Positions 18,019-25,986 are shown, counted from the stretch's first letter. The stretch is DNA of 64,000 nucleotides from DATBLE01 sp963764565 (GCA_963764565.1 CAVXTD010000024.1:5245-69244), one strand, 5' to 3'. Notes: a model not told the origin generated them from the letters alone. Translations and numbers: made by a program.

Positions 18019-18482
18019 TCACGGAGGATCTCGCCGGTGAATTGAGCAAAGAAGAGATCGCGTACGAGTTGGTTGCGCACAGACACACCGAGCACGCAAG
18101 GGACGAGGCCGAAGCGCTCGGCGTCTCGCAGGAGGGGGTGGGGAAGACGCTCATCCTGACGAGCGGCACGGGCCACATTCGAGCTGTGATCCCGGCCTCG
18201 GAGCGGCTCGACCTGCACAAGGTGCGTGAGCACGTCGGCGGTGGGGGCGAGACTCGTTTCGCCACCGAGCGGGAGCTGGCCGACGCCTATCCGGAGTTCG
18301 AGCTGGGCGCCGTTCCGCCGTTTGGTGGGCCGCCCGGCGATTGCGTCCTCATCGACCGGCGCATTGCCGCGCTCGGGTCGGTCATCGTCGAGGCGGGCAC
18401 CCACGACGAGTCGCTGCGGATGAGGACCGTCGATCTGCTTGCGCTGACCAAGGCAAACGTGGCCGATCTCTGTCTGGACTAG
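18015..18482 (+). CDS. YbaK/EbsC-type aminoacyl-tRNA deacylase domain protein
   Basis: 155 residues. The YbaK fold signature is present: ELVAHRHTEHARDEAEALGVSQEGVGKTLIL at the N-terminus (with the conserved Lys of the editing pocket), VIPASERLDLHKVREHVGG, then ATERELADAYPEFELGAVPPFGGP and VEAGTHDESLRM. Family members hydrolyse misacylated tRNA (Cys/Ala-tRNAPro). It overlaps the ATPase stop by 4 bp, so it is co-translated, an unusual partner for an ion pump; a stress-related operon with the USP gene that follows is possible. A second, more diverged paralogue lies at 61057. Confidence 0.82.
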   Translation: MITEDLAGELSKEEIAYELVAHRHTEHARDEAEALGVSQEGVGKTLILTSGTGHIRAVIPASERLDLHKVREHVGGGGETRFATERELADAYPEFELGAVPPFGGPPGDCVLIDRRIAALGSVIVEAGTHDESLRMRTVDLLALTKANVADLCLD

Positions 18483-18520
18483 CAGCCACGTCGCACGCGA
18501 AGAGAGAGGGGGGTGACCAG

Positions 18521-18961
18521 ATGCGCTCGATTGTGGTCGGTGTCGACGGTTCGGAGGAATCGAAGGCCGCTTTGCGCTGGGCGCTCGACGAGGGGCGTCT
18601 ACGCGGCGCGCGCGTACGTGCACTCTACGCCTGGTCCTTCCCGCCCATGGCGACGAGTTGGGGCTACGTCGGGCCCGCCGCGATCGATCTCGGCGCGCTT
18701 CAACGCGAGGCGGGTGAGCGCCTCGACTCCGTGATCGCAGAGGCGAAGACCGAGGGCGTGGACGTCGAGCACGCCGTCGTCCAGGGGTCGGCTGCGCAGG
18801 TGCTTGTCGAGGCTGCGGCAGACGCCGACTTACTCGTCGTCGGCTCGCGCGGACACGGCGGCTTCGCCGGTCTCCTGCTCGGCTCGGTCAGCCAGCAGTG
18901 CGCTCACCACGCGCGCTGCCCGGTCGTCATCATTCGTGGGCAGTCCGCCACACTCGCCTGA
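18521..18961 (+). CDS. Universal stress protein (UspA family)
   Basis: 146 residues from an ATG preceded by a purine-rich AGAGAGGGGGG. The opening MRSIVVGVDGSEESKAALRWA and the C-terminal nucleotide motif GSRGHGGFAGLLLGSVSQQ (G-x2-G-x9-G-S) mark an ATP-binding USP. These cytoplasmic dimers respond to starvation or oxidative stress. It follows the ATPase-YbaK pair by 38 bp and is probably in the same transcript; two hairpins follow its stop. Confidence 0.88.
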   Translation: MRSIVVGVDGSEESKAALRWALDEGRLRGARVRALYAWSFPPMATSWGYVGPAAIDLGALQREAGERLDSVIAEAKTEGVDVEHAVVQGSAAQVLVEAAADADLLVVGSRGHGGFAGLLLGSVSQQCAHHARCPVVIIRGQSATLA

Positions 18962-18962
18962 G

Positions 18963-19027
18963 CGACCTTCGCCCGCCGCCGGCGAGGGTCGGCTGCCCGG
19001 CGCGCAGCGGCGCAGCCGCCGCCGGGC
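18963..19027. terminator. Two tandem hairpins between usp and tRNA-Trp
   Basis: Hairpin 1 pairs CGACCTTCGCC (18963-18973) with GGCGAGGGTCG (18981-18991), 11 bp with one G-U. Hairpin 2 pairs GCCCGGCG (18995-19002) with CGCCGGGC (19020-19027). There is no T-run, so this may act as a bidirectional barrier rather than a classical terminator for the converging usp and tRNA units. Confidence 0.45.
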
Positions 19028-19029
19028 GA

Positions 19030-19102
<73 letters not shown>

Positions 19103-19140
19103 CGGTTCGACCGTCAAGTGTATCGGCGGTATCCGGCGGC

Positions 19141-19146
19141 TAGCAT
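19141..19146 (+). promoter_or_regulatory. Leaderless promoter -10
   Basis: TAGCAT 6 nt before the GTG at 19153. This spacing is what makes the small downstream frame credible. Confidence 0.45.
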
Positions 19147-19152
19147 CGCGTC

Positions 19153-19326
19153 GTGGCCGCGCCTTCTCAGCGCCGCGCTCTCGGCGCGCTCTTTCTGCTG
19201 CTCGCCGTCTCGTTCGCCGGGATCGCCTTCGCCGCCGGGGTCGCCAAGCAGTGGGTCATCGTCGCCGCCGCGGCCGCGATCACCGTCTGGATGCTCGGCC
19301 TCGCCGTACGCGGGCTCCGTCCCTGA
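19153..19326 (+). CDS. Small two-helix membrane protein, 57 aa
   Basis: A GTG with TAGCAT 6 nt upstream opens 57 residues, VAAPSQRRALGALFLLL..., with two predicted membrane helices (about 8-27 and 34-52) and a short basic tail GLRP. Codon use matches neighbours. No family recognised; small double-helix membrane proteins upstream of sigma or translation genes are common in actinobacteria. It lies 39 bp before the sigma factor gene and may share its transcript. Confidence 0.55.
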   Translation: MAAPSQRRALGALFLLLAVSFAGIAFAAGVAKQWVIVAAAAAITVWMLGLAVRGLRP

Positions 19327-19365
19327 GGAAAACGCCGGGCCGCCCCGTATTCTCTACGCATAGCC

Positions 19366-20151
19366 GTGGCCGAAGACATCAAGCCTCTCTGGCGCGAGTT
19401 CAGGAAGTCGCGCGACCGCGCGCTGCGCGACCGCCTGATCCTGACCTACGCTCCGCTCGTCAAGTTTGTCGCCGGGCGGCTCGGCAGCGGCCTGCCCGCG
19501 CACGTCGACGAGGGCGATCTGGTCTCGTACGGCCTGCTCGGCCTGATCGGGGCGATCGAGCGCTACGACCCCGATCGCGACGTCAAGTTCGAGACCTACG
19601 CGATCTCGCGCATCAAGGGCGCGATCATCGACGAGCTGCGCTCGATGGACTGGGTGCCGCGCTCGGTCCGAGCTCGCGCCCGCGACATCGAGCGGGCGAT
19701 CGCAGCGCTCGAGGCGAAGGTGCACCGGGCGCCGACCGACGAGGAGATCGCCGAGAAGCTCGGGATCACGACCGACGAGCTCGACGACAGCCTGACCGAC
19801 ATCGGCCGCTCGTCGATCGCCGCGCTCGACGAGCTCTGGACCGTGTCTTCCGGCAGCGGCGACCAGGTCGCGCTGATCGACACGCTCGAGGACACGTCGG
19901 TTCTGCAACCGTCGCAGGCGCTCGACCAGACCGAGCTGCGCGAGGCGCTCGGCGAGGCGATCGCCCGGCTGCCCGAGCGCGAGAAGCTCGTGGTCACGCT
20001 CTACTACTACGAGGAGCTGACGCTCCGCGAGATCGGCGAGGTGCTCGGGGTCACCGAGTCCCGCGTGTCGCAGCTGCACACGAAGGCGATCCTGCGCCTG
20101 AAGGCAAGGCTTTCCGGCCCCGCTGCGGCGCGCGCGACCGTCGAAGACTGA
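19366..20151 (+). CDS. whiG: RNA polymerase sigma factor, sigma-28 (FliA/WhiG) group
   Basis: 261 residues. Region 2: LILTYAPLVKFVAGRLG, then EGDLVSYGLLGLIGAIERYDPDRDVKFETYAISRIKGAIIDELRSMDWVPRSVR, the near-invariant FliA/WhiG block. Region 3 (RAPTDEEIAEKLGITTDEL) and region 4 helix-turn-helix (LTLREIGEVLGVTESRVSQLHTKAILRLKARL) complete it. No flagellar genes are nearby, which favours a WhiG-like developmental or stress role over motility; the symbol is by homology class only. GTG start; TACGCA lies just upstream. No anti-sigma gene adjacent. Confidence 0.88.
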   Translation: MAEDIKPLWREFRKSRDRALRDRLILTYAPLVKFVAGRLGSGLPAHVDEGDLVSYGLLGLIGAIERYDPDRDVKFETYAISRIKGAIIDELRSMDWVPRSVRARARDIERAIAALEAKVHRAPTDEEIAEKLGITTDELDDSLTDIGRSSIAALDELWTVSSGSGDQVALIDTLEDTSVLQPSQALDQTELREALGEAIARLPEREKLVVTLYYYEELTLREIGEVLGVTESRVSQLHTKAILRLKARLSGPAAARATVED

Positions 20152-20213
20152 CTGCGGCCCGCCCGCCGATAAGATCGAGGGGATAACCGCGACCAGGGAG
20201 GAAGTCCTCGCGC

Positions 20214-22265
20214 ATGCCCGCTCATGAGCCCGGAAAGATCCGTAACGTCGCCGTCGTCGGTCACCGGGGGACGGGCAAGACGTCTCTGGTCGAAGCGCTG
20301 CTCTTCCAGTCCGGCGCCGTCAACCGGCTAGGCACGGTCGAGGCCGGGACGACCGTCTCCGACTGGGACGACGACGAGCATCGGCGGCAGATGTCGCTCT
20401 CGGCTTCGCTCGCCAACTGCGAATGGCAGGGGCGGAAGATCAACCTGATCGACGCGCCGGGCGACGCCGGCTTCCAGGGCGACACGATCGCCGCGCTGCG
20501 TGTGGTCGAGGGCGAGCTCGTCGTCGTCAGCGGCGTGATGGGTGTGGAGGTAGGGACCGGCCGGACGTGGCACCGGGCCGAGGACGGGGGCGTGGCACGC
20601 GTCGTCGTCGTGAACATGCTCGACCGCGAGCGCGCCGACTTCTTCCGCGTGCTCGAGGCGCTGCGCTCGCAACTCTCCGAGCGCTGCGTCGCCGTCCACA
20701 TCCCGATCGGCGCCGAGCACGAGCTGACCGGAATTGTCGACGTGCTTCACATGTGCGCGTACCGGGACCCAGAGGGTGCGCGAGAGAGCGGGCCGATCGA
20801 GATCCCCGCCGAGGTCGCCGGGGTCGCCGCCGAGTATCGGGAGAAGCTCCTCGACGCGGTCGTCGAGACCGATGAGGGTTTGATGGAGCGCTACCTGGAC
20901 GGGCAGGAGCTTTCGGCAGAGGAGGTGGCGAAGGCACTGAAGGACGCGGTTACGCGTGGAGAGGTCTTCCCGGTCGCAGTCGCCGTCGCGACGAAGAATC
21001 TCGGCACGACGGCGCTCCTCGATCTGCTCGTCGAGGGCGTTCCGAGCCCCGCGAAGAAGGGCGCGCTGATCGAGATCGAAGGGGCGAGCACGGCGGCCTT
21101 CATGTTCAAGACGATCGCCGATCCCTTCGCAGGCCGCATCAACGTCTTCCGCGTCCTCAAGGGCACGATCACCACCGACACGACCTTGACGAACACCCGG
21201 GGGCACGGGAAGGAACGCTTCGGCGCGCTGATGACGCTCCAGGGCAAGGATCACACCAACGCCGACGCCTTCGGCGAGGGCGACATCGGCGCCGCGGCGA
21301 AGCTCAAGGATGCGGCAACGGGCGACGTCTTCCTCGACAAGGAAGTGGAGCTCGAGCTGGCTCGCTTCGACTTCCCCGAGCCCGTGATGAGCTTCGCGAT
21401 CACCCCGAAGGCGAAGGGCGAGGAGGAGAAGATGGGCCAAGCCCTCCGCCGGCTGACCGAGGAGGATCCGACCCTGGTGCTGCGGCGCGACCAGCAGACC
21501 GGCGAGCAGCTCCTCGCCGGGCTCAGTCAGATGCACGTCGAGGTCGCGGTCGACCGCCTCAAGCGGCGGTTCGGCGTCGAGGTCGACCTGCACCAGCCTC
21601 GCGTCCCGTACCTCGAGACGATCCGCTCGGAGTCGCGCGCGCAGGGGAAGTACAAGAAGCAAACGGGCGGCCGCGGACAGTACGGGGACTGCCACATCGT
21701 GCTCGAGCCGATCGCCGAGGGCGTCGGCTACGAGTTCGTGGACAAGATCGTCGGAGGCGTGATCCCGCAGGGTTTCCGCCCTGCGGTCGACAAGGGGATC
21801 CAGGAGGCGATGGCCCACGGCGAGCTGGCCGGCGCGCCGGTTCAGGGCGTGCGCGTTCTGCTCGTCGACGGCTCGTACCACAACGTCGACTCGTCCGAGA
21901 TGGCGTTCAAGATCGCCGGCTCGATGGCGTTCAAGGCCGCCTACGAGAAGGCGAGCCCGGTGCTGCTCGAGCCGATCATGGAGCTCGAGGTGACGGTCCC
22001 CGACGATGCCGTCGGGGCGGTCAACGGCGACCTCAACTCCCGGCGTGGCCGCCTCCAGGGAATGGAGCCGCAGGGAGGGATGACCTCGATCAAGGCCGAG
22101 GTGCCGATGGCCGAGATCCTCACCTACTCGCAGGCGCTGACCTCGCTCACAGGTGGGCGCGGCGACTACCACATGCACTTCCTGCGCTACGACGAGGTGC
22201 CGGCGCACATCGCGCAGAAGATCATCGAGGAGACGAAGCAGGCCAGGGAGGAAGAGAAGGTCTAG
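20214..22265 (+). CDS. Elongation factor G-like GTPase (EF-G2 type) with altered G motifs
   Basis: 683 residues with the full EF-G domain set (G, II, III, IV, V). G1 is GHRGTGKT (16-23), acceptable for GTP, but G3 reads DAPGD (80-84) rather than DTPGH, losing the His that positions catalytic water in translational GTPases, and G4 reads NMLD (134-137) instead of NKMD. Domain IV keeps GGRGQYGDCHIVLEP and the C-terminal LTGGRGDYHMHFLRYDEVP. This matches the actinobacterial EF-G paralogue rather than the main fusA, which normally lies in the str operon with rpsL/rpsG/tuf, absent here. Possible non-canonical or regulatory ribosome factor. Confidence 0.88.
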   Translation: MPAHEPGKIRNVAVVGHRGTGKTSLVEALLFQSGAVNRLGTVEAGTTVSDWDDDEHRRQMSLSASLANCEWQGRKINLIDAPGDAGFQGDTIAALRVVEGELVVVSGVMGVEVGTGRTWHRAEDGGVARVVVVNMLDRERADFFRVLEALRSQLSERCVAVHIPIGAEHELTGIVDVLHMCAYRDPEGARESGPIEIPAEVAGVAAEYREKLLDAVVETDEGLMERYLDGQELSAEEVAKALKDAVTRGEVFPVAVAVATKNLGTTALLDLLVEGVPSPAKKGALIEIEGASTAAFMFKTIADPFAGRINVFRVLKGTITTDTTLTNTRGHGKERFGALMTLQGKDHTNADAFGEGDIGAAAKLKDAATGDVFLDKEVELELARFDFPEPVMSFAITPKAKGEEEKMGQALRRLTEEDPTLVLRRDQQTGEQLLAGLSQMHVEVAVDRLKRRFGVEVDLHQPRVPYLETIRSESRAQGKYKKQTGGRGQYGDCHIVLEPIAEGVGYEFVDKIVGGVIPQGFRPAVDKGIQEAMAHGELAGAPVQGVRVLLVDGSYHNVDSSEMAFKIAGSMAFKAAYEKASPVLLEPIMELEVTVPDDAVGAVNGDLNSRRGRLQGMEPQGGMTSIKAEVPMAEILTYSQALTSLTGGRGDYHMHFLRYDEVPAHIAQKIIEETKQAREEEKV

Positions 22266-22318
22266 GCAACGCTTCGCGCTTCCCTAGCAGAGCGCGGAAA
22301 AGACCCTGCATTTTCGCC

Positions 22319-22324
22319 TATAGT
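22319..22324 (+). promoter_or_regulatory. Leaderless promoter -10
   Basis: TATAGT, close to the TATAAT consensus, 9 nt before the GTG at 22334. Confidence 0.45.
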
Positions 22325-22333
22325 TCGCGGGCC

Positions 22334-22951
22334 GTGAGTTCGACGCGAACGATGGAGGTGAGGAGGTGCGCGATCTGCGAGCGCACCTTGCTCGTCGGTG
22401 AGTCCCCGCTTCGCTTTGCTCCCGATCCGGCCCGCGATTTCGTCGATGTCTGCCCGCTCTGCCGGGAGATCGCCGTCGACCACGGTTGGGTGCGAGAGGG
22501 CAGCCCGAGAGTGCCGGAGGTCCGGAATGCGCACCGGCGACGTGCGCTCGGCCTCGCGAGCATCTTCGGCGGGAGCCGCCGTCCCGCGGCGGAGGCACGG
22601 GTCGCAGAGCCGATTCTGCGGCGCCTCTCGCGTGACGAGCGGGCTTCGGTCGAGGCGGTGGAGCTTTTCAACGCGAGCGACGCCCTCCGGACGGTGGAGG
22701 GGATCGCTCGGAGCCTCGGCGATCCGCAGGTGAGCGTTGTCGTGCTCTCCGGCACGACGACGGAGGTCGTGATCACGCTCTCGTGGGAGATCTCGTGGTA
22801 CCAGTACCGGATCAGCCGCGAGGCGGCGCAACCCGTCCGGCTCGCCGAACGGGGCCTCGAGCCGGGCGAGTTGGATCCGAAGTTCACCGCCTGGAACGCC
22901 CGTTTCGACCAGGGAATCGGCGTTCTGCTGGACCTCGAGAATCTAGCCTAG
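22334..22951 (+). CDS. Zinc-ribbon-headed conserved hypothetical protein
   Basis: 205 residues. The N-terminus carries a treble-clef/zinc-ribbon-like pair CAICERTLL and CPLCREIA (about residues 12-15 and 40-43), then an arginine-rich linker, and an alpha/beta region ending VVVLSGTTTEVVITLSWEISWYQYRI. No enzyme motif is visible. Its start is set by TATAGT at 9 nt. Actinobacteria keep similar short Cys-rich proteins of unknown role; function here unknown. Confidence 0.65.
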   Translation: MSSTRTMEVRRCAICERTLLVGESPLRFAPDPARDFVDVCPLCREIAVDHGWVREGSPRVPEVRNAHRRRALGLASIFGGSRRPAAEARVAEPILRRLSRDERASVEAVELFNASDALRTVEGIARSLGDPQVSVVVLSGTTTEVVITLSWEISWYQYRISREAAQPVRLAERGLEPGELDPKFTAWNARFDQGIGVLLDLENLA

Positions 22952-22970
22952 CGTCCATCCGATCCATTCG

Positions 22971-23004
22971 TACAATGAGATCCGTGGAGACGACCCGGCG
23001 ATGA
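22971..23004 (+). promoter_or_regulatory. -10 box and six-codon leader frame
   Basis: TACAAT (22971-22976) stands 7 nt before a GTG at 22984 that opens VETTRR-stop (22984-23004). The stop overlaps the ATG of the next gene as ATGA. If the mRNA is leaderless from 22984, the next gene would be reached by translational coupling. Inference from layout. Confidence 0.35.
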
Positions 23005-23213
23005 TCTATTGCGTGATTCCGCGCGAGCTCGAGGGTGAGCTCTACGACAAGATGGTCTCGTACTACCGGGAAAACCCGAACGTCACGGTGATCGTCGACC
23101 GGCGCGAAGGCCCCGACCGCCGTCGCGGCAAGGCATTTGGCGGGATGCGCGAGCTGCGCGATCGTCGCCGCCTGCGCCCCACCGGCACCTTCCCGAAACT
23201 CGACGTCGCCTAG
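23001..23213 (+). CDS. Small conserved hypothetical protein, 70 aa
   Basis: 70 residues, MIYCVIPRELEGELYDKMVSYY..., with a predicted beta-alpha-beta start and a very basic middle (DRREGPDRRRGKAFGGMRELRDRRR) that could bind nucleic acid. The ATG overlaps the stop of the six-codon frame described at 22971-23004. No family name known to me; length and charge pattern are those of a single small domain. Confidence 0.6.
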   Translation: MIYCVIPRELEGELYDKMVSYYRENPNVTVIVDRREGPDRRRGKAFGGMRELRDRRRLRPTGTFPKLDVA

Positions 23214-23269
23214 CCGGGGCCGCGCGTACTGCAGACACCGGCCAGCCCGCGGCATGCGCGGATAGAGTC

Positions 23270-24769
23270 TTGCTCCGGTGGCGACGGGGACTCGCACGAT
23301 TCCAGAACTTCATCGGCGGCCGGTGGGTCGACGCCGCCTCCGGCGAGACGTTCGAGAGCACGACCCCGGCGACGGGCGAGCTGATCGGGACGTTCCCGAA
23401 GTCCGGGCCGAACGACGTCGACCGCGCCGTCGAGGCCGCAAAGGGCGCCTACGAGGAGTGGCGTCTCGTGCCCGCGCCGGCGCGGGGCGAGATCCTCTAC
23501 CGCTTCGGCGGCCTCGTCCGCGAGCACAAGGACGAGCTCGCCCTGCTGATGTCGCGCGAGATGGGGAAGGTGCTGTCCGAGGCCGGCGGCGACGTCCAGG
23601 AAGCGATCGACATGAGCTTCTACATGGCAGGCGAGGGGCGGCGGCTCTTCGGCCAGACGACCCCGTCCGAGCTGCGGGACAAGTTCAACATGAGCGTGCG
23701 GATGCCGATCGGCGTGATCGGCGTGATCACGCCGTGGAACTTCCCGATCGCGATCCCGTCGTGGAAGATCGCGCCCGCCCTCGTCTGCGGAAACACCGTC
23801 GTCTTCAAGCCCGCCACCGACACACCCGCCCTCGGCGAGCGTTTCGTCGAGCTGCTGACCGAGGCGGGGGTTCCGGCCGGCGTCGTGAACGTCGTCCACG
23901 GGGGTGGCGGGGCGGTCGGACAGCGCCTGGTCGAGCACCCCGAGGTACCGGTGATCACGCTCACCGGCTCACGCGAAACAGGCGTTGCGGTGATGAAGGC
24001 CGCCGCCGACAACCTGAAGCGCATCCACCTCGAGCTGGGCGGGAAGAACGCGATCGTGGTCATGGACGACGCCGACCTCGACCTGGCCGCCGAGGGGATC
24101 ATCTGGTCGGCATTCGGCACCTCGGGGCAGCGCTGCACCGCAGCGAGCCGTGTAATCGTGCACAAGCGCGTCTACGGCGAGCTCCAGTCGAAGCTGGTCG
24201 CCGCCGCCGAGCGGATGCGCCTCGGGCCCGGCTGGGAGCCCGACACGGACGTCGGGCCGGTGATCAACGCCGCGGCGCTCGAGAAGATCCATTCGTACAC
24301 GTCGATCGGCAAGGACGAGGGCGCGACCCTGCTCACGGGCGGCGAGGTCGCGACCGGCAACGGGCTCGACCGCGGGTACTTCTACCGGCCGACGATCTTC
24401 GGCGAGGTCGAGCCGGGAATGCGGATCGCCCAGGAGGAGATCTTCGGGCCGACGACGGCACTCATCCCGGTCGAGAACTACGACGAGGCGATCCGGGTCG
24501 CGAACGGGATCCGGTTCGGCCTGTCGTCCTCGATCTTCACGCGCGACGTCAACCGCGCCTTCCGCGCGATGCGCGACCTCGAGACCGGGATCACGTACGT
24601 CAATGCGGGCACGATCGGCGCAGAGGTGCACTTGCCCTTCGGCGGGACGAAGGAGACCGGCAACGGTCACCGCGAGGCGGGCCAGGCCGCGCTCGACGTC
24701 TTCACCGAGTGGAAGTCGCTCTACGTCGACTACTCGGGCAAGCTCCAGAAGGCTCAGATAGACACGTAG
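23270..24769 (+). CDS. NAD(P)-dependent aldehyde dehydrogenase (ALDH7 / ketoglutarate-semialdehyde type)
   Basis: About 495 residues. Catalytic blocks: VITPWNFPIAIPSWKIAPAL, the NAD site FTGS replaced by LTGSRETG, HLELGGKNAIVVMDD (general base Glu) and GTSGQRCTAASR (nucleophile Cys), then EEIFGPTTALIPV and a tail HLPFGGTKETGNGHREAG. The tail resembles aminoadipic- or ketoglutarate-semialdehyde dehydrogenases. The open frame begins at a TTG (23270), but a GTG at 23278 in another frame has TAGAGT 9 nt upstream and reads ATGTRT; a one-base error near 23300 could join it to FQNFIGGRW. The stop is followed by a REP-like palindrome. Confidence 0.88.
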   Translation: MLRWRRGLARFQNFIGGRWVDAASGETFESTTPATGELIGTFPKSGPNDVDRAVEAAKGAYEEWRLVPAPARGEILYRFGGLVREHKDELALLMSREMGKVLSEAGGDVQEAIDMSFYMAGEGRRLFGQTTPSELRDKFNMSVRMPIGVIGVITPWNFPIAIPSWKIAPALVCGNTVVFKPATDTPALGERFVELLTEAGVPAGVVNVVHGGGGAVGQRLVEHPEVPVITLTGSRETGVAVMKAAADNLKRIHLELGGKNAIVVMDDADLDLAAEGIIWSAFGTSGQRCTAASRVIVHKRVYGELQSKLVAAAERMRLGPGWEPDTDVGPVINAAALEKIHSYTSIGKDEGATLLTGGEVATGNGLDRGYFYRPTIFGEVEPGMRIAQEEIFGPTTALIPVENYDEAIRVANGIRFGLSSSIFTRDVNRAFRAMRDLETGITYVNAGTIGAEVHLPFGGTKETGNGHREAGQAALDVFTEWKSLYVDYSGKLQKAQIDT

Positions 24770-24774
24770 CGGGC

Positions 24775-24803
24775 AGTGTCTGACACCGCTGGTGTCAGAA
24801 ACT
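24775..24803. repeat. REP-like palindrome, copy 1
   Basis: TCTGACACC (24779-24787), loop GCT, GGTGTCAGA (24791-24799), flanked by AGTG and ACT. Located between the converging stops of the aldehyde dehydrogenase and the MshEN gene. Matches copy 2 at 49154-49182 with the central bases swapped between arms. Probably serves as a bidirectional terminator. Confidence 0.65.
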
Positions 24804-25249
24804 CAGGCGTACTCGCGCGCGAGCGCCCGGTGAAGCTCGGTCTGGTCGACGACCACGAGGCTGACCCTGGCGCCGAGCTTTGCTCGCAGCTCGTCGCAGG
24901 CGCCCACGTCGGTCGGGTCGGCGACGCCGACCAGCAGTCGGCCGTCCTCAAGGAAGCGGATCGGGATCGCGTTGTGGTTGCGGGCGTCTCTGGCCTGTAG
25001 CCGGTTGACCGCGGCCCGGTCGATCTCGGCGGCGTCGAGGTCGAGGAAGTCCATCTCATACTGCTCGGCGAGCGCCCTGGAGATCGCGGCCGACTCGACC
25101 CAGCCCCACTGGACAAGCAGCTCGCCGAGGCGGAGACCGGTGCCCTGCTGATCCATCAGCGCGAGCTCGAGCTGCTCGTTCGAGATCAACCCTTCGCGAA
25201 CGAGGAGTGCGCCGAGCGGCAACCATGCGGGCTTGTGTGCTTGCAGCAT
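24803..25249 (-). CDS. Stand-alone MshEN (GspE/PilB N-terminal) domain protein
   Basis: 148 residues with no ATPase domain. The two short half-motifs PLGALLVREGLISNEQL (about 11-27) and RLGELLVQWGWVESAAI (about 40-56) are the repeated L-G-x-x-L-V-x-x-G elements of MshEN domains, which bind cyclic di-GMP in MshE/PilB-type ATPases. They are followed by the GspE N-domain beta-alpha part DFLDLDAAEIDRAAVNRLQARDARNHNAIPIRF. The AMQ gap between motifs is that of the family. No type IV pilus or secretion genes lie nearby. Likely a c-di-GMP sensor or adaptor; binding is inference. Confidence 0.78.
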   Translation of the reverse strand: MLQAHKPAWLPLGALLVREGLISNEQLELALMDQQGTGLRLGELLVQWGWVESAAISRALAEQYEMDFLDLDAAEIDRAAVNRLQARDARNHNAIPIRFLEDGRLLVGVADPTDVGACDELRAKLGARVSLVVVDQTELHRALAREYA

Positions 25250-25336
25250 CTCCCGCTCTATCGGCGGCAGGCGCTCAAGGCATTAGCCCATGAATCGAGG
25301 GATGTGGTCCGACCGTGCCGCGACGATCTGTGGAGC

Positions 25337-25540
25337 ATGAGCGCCGCGCCGGAGCCGGTGGACGCGGCTCGCCTCGAGCGGGCTTTCACGCGGCTCCGGG
25401 AGGCCTGCGAGCTGGTCGGGCGCAGGACGGCGGCAATCGAGGCTCGGCGGGTCGAGGTGCGAAGGGAGCTCGAGCGGGAGCTCGGCCCCGAGTTGACGCG
25501 GACGCTGCTCGCCGGCCTCGCGTCGACTCCCGCCGCATAG
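25337..25540 (+). CDS. Small coiled-coil protein, 67 aa
   Basis: 67 residues from an ATG at 25337, MSAAPEPVDAARLERAFTRL..., almost wholly helical with heptad-like Leu/Arg/Glu spacing to residue 55. No family recognised. Its TAG stop (25538-25540) is the first half of the -10 box of the RNase HI gene. It could be a partner or just a short regulator; the downstream gene is 9 bp away. Confidence 0.5.
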   Translation: MSAAPEPVDAARLERAFTRLREACELVGRRTAAIEARRVEVRRELERELGPELTRTLLAGLASTPAA

Positions 25541-25543
25541 TCT
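25538..25543 (+). promoter_or_regulatory. Leaderless promoter -10 of rnhA, built on the previous stop codon
   Basis: TAGTCT, 6 nt before the ATG at 25550. Its TAG is the stop of the coiled-coil gene. Confidence 0.45.
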
Positions 25544-25549
25544 GCGGTA

Positions 25550-25962
25550 ATGAAGGCTCGGCTCTCCACGGACGGCGGCGCCCGCGGCAATCCCGGCCCG
25601 GCCGCGTTCGCCTACGTGCTCGAGGCCGAGGACGGCACCGTGCTGGCCTCCTACGGCGAGGCGATCGGTGTCGCGACGAACAACGTCGCCGAGTACCGCG
25701 CGCTCGTCGAGGGCCTGCGGCGGGCGGTCGAGCTCGGCGTGAACGAGCTCGACCGTCGTCTCTGACTCGGAGCTGCTCGTGAAGCAGATGCGCGGCGAGT
25801 ACCGCGTCAAGAACGAGATGCTGCGGACGCTCTTCGCCGAGGCCTCGATCCCTGGCGGGCAAGGTCGGGAGCGTCGAGTACACGGCCGTGCGGCGCGAGC
25901 ACAACGAGCTGGCCGACTCGCTCGTCAACGAGGCGCTCGACCGGGCGTCGTCGGGCGACTGA
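25550..25962 (+). CDS. rnhA: Ribonuclease HI (two frameshifts)
   Basis: Opens MKARLSTDGGARGNPGPAAFAYVL with the first catalytic Asp, then TNNVAEYRALVEGL with the catalytic Glu. The third acid is in SDSELLVKQMRGEYRVKNEML, reached only after dropping one of the doubled C at 25753-25754. A second doubled C at 25843-25844 separates this from SLAGKVGSVEYTAVRREHNELADSLVNEALDRASS, which carries the last-helix His/Asp region HNELAD. Corrected length is about 136 residues, normal for the actinobacterial/archaeal-type RNase HI. It cleaves RNA in RNA-DNA hybrids. Both indels are extra bases. Confidence 0.88.
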
Positions 25963-25986
25963 ACCCGCCGATATACTGGCCGGCGC

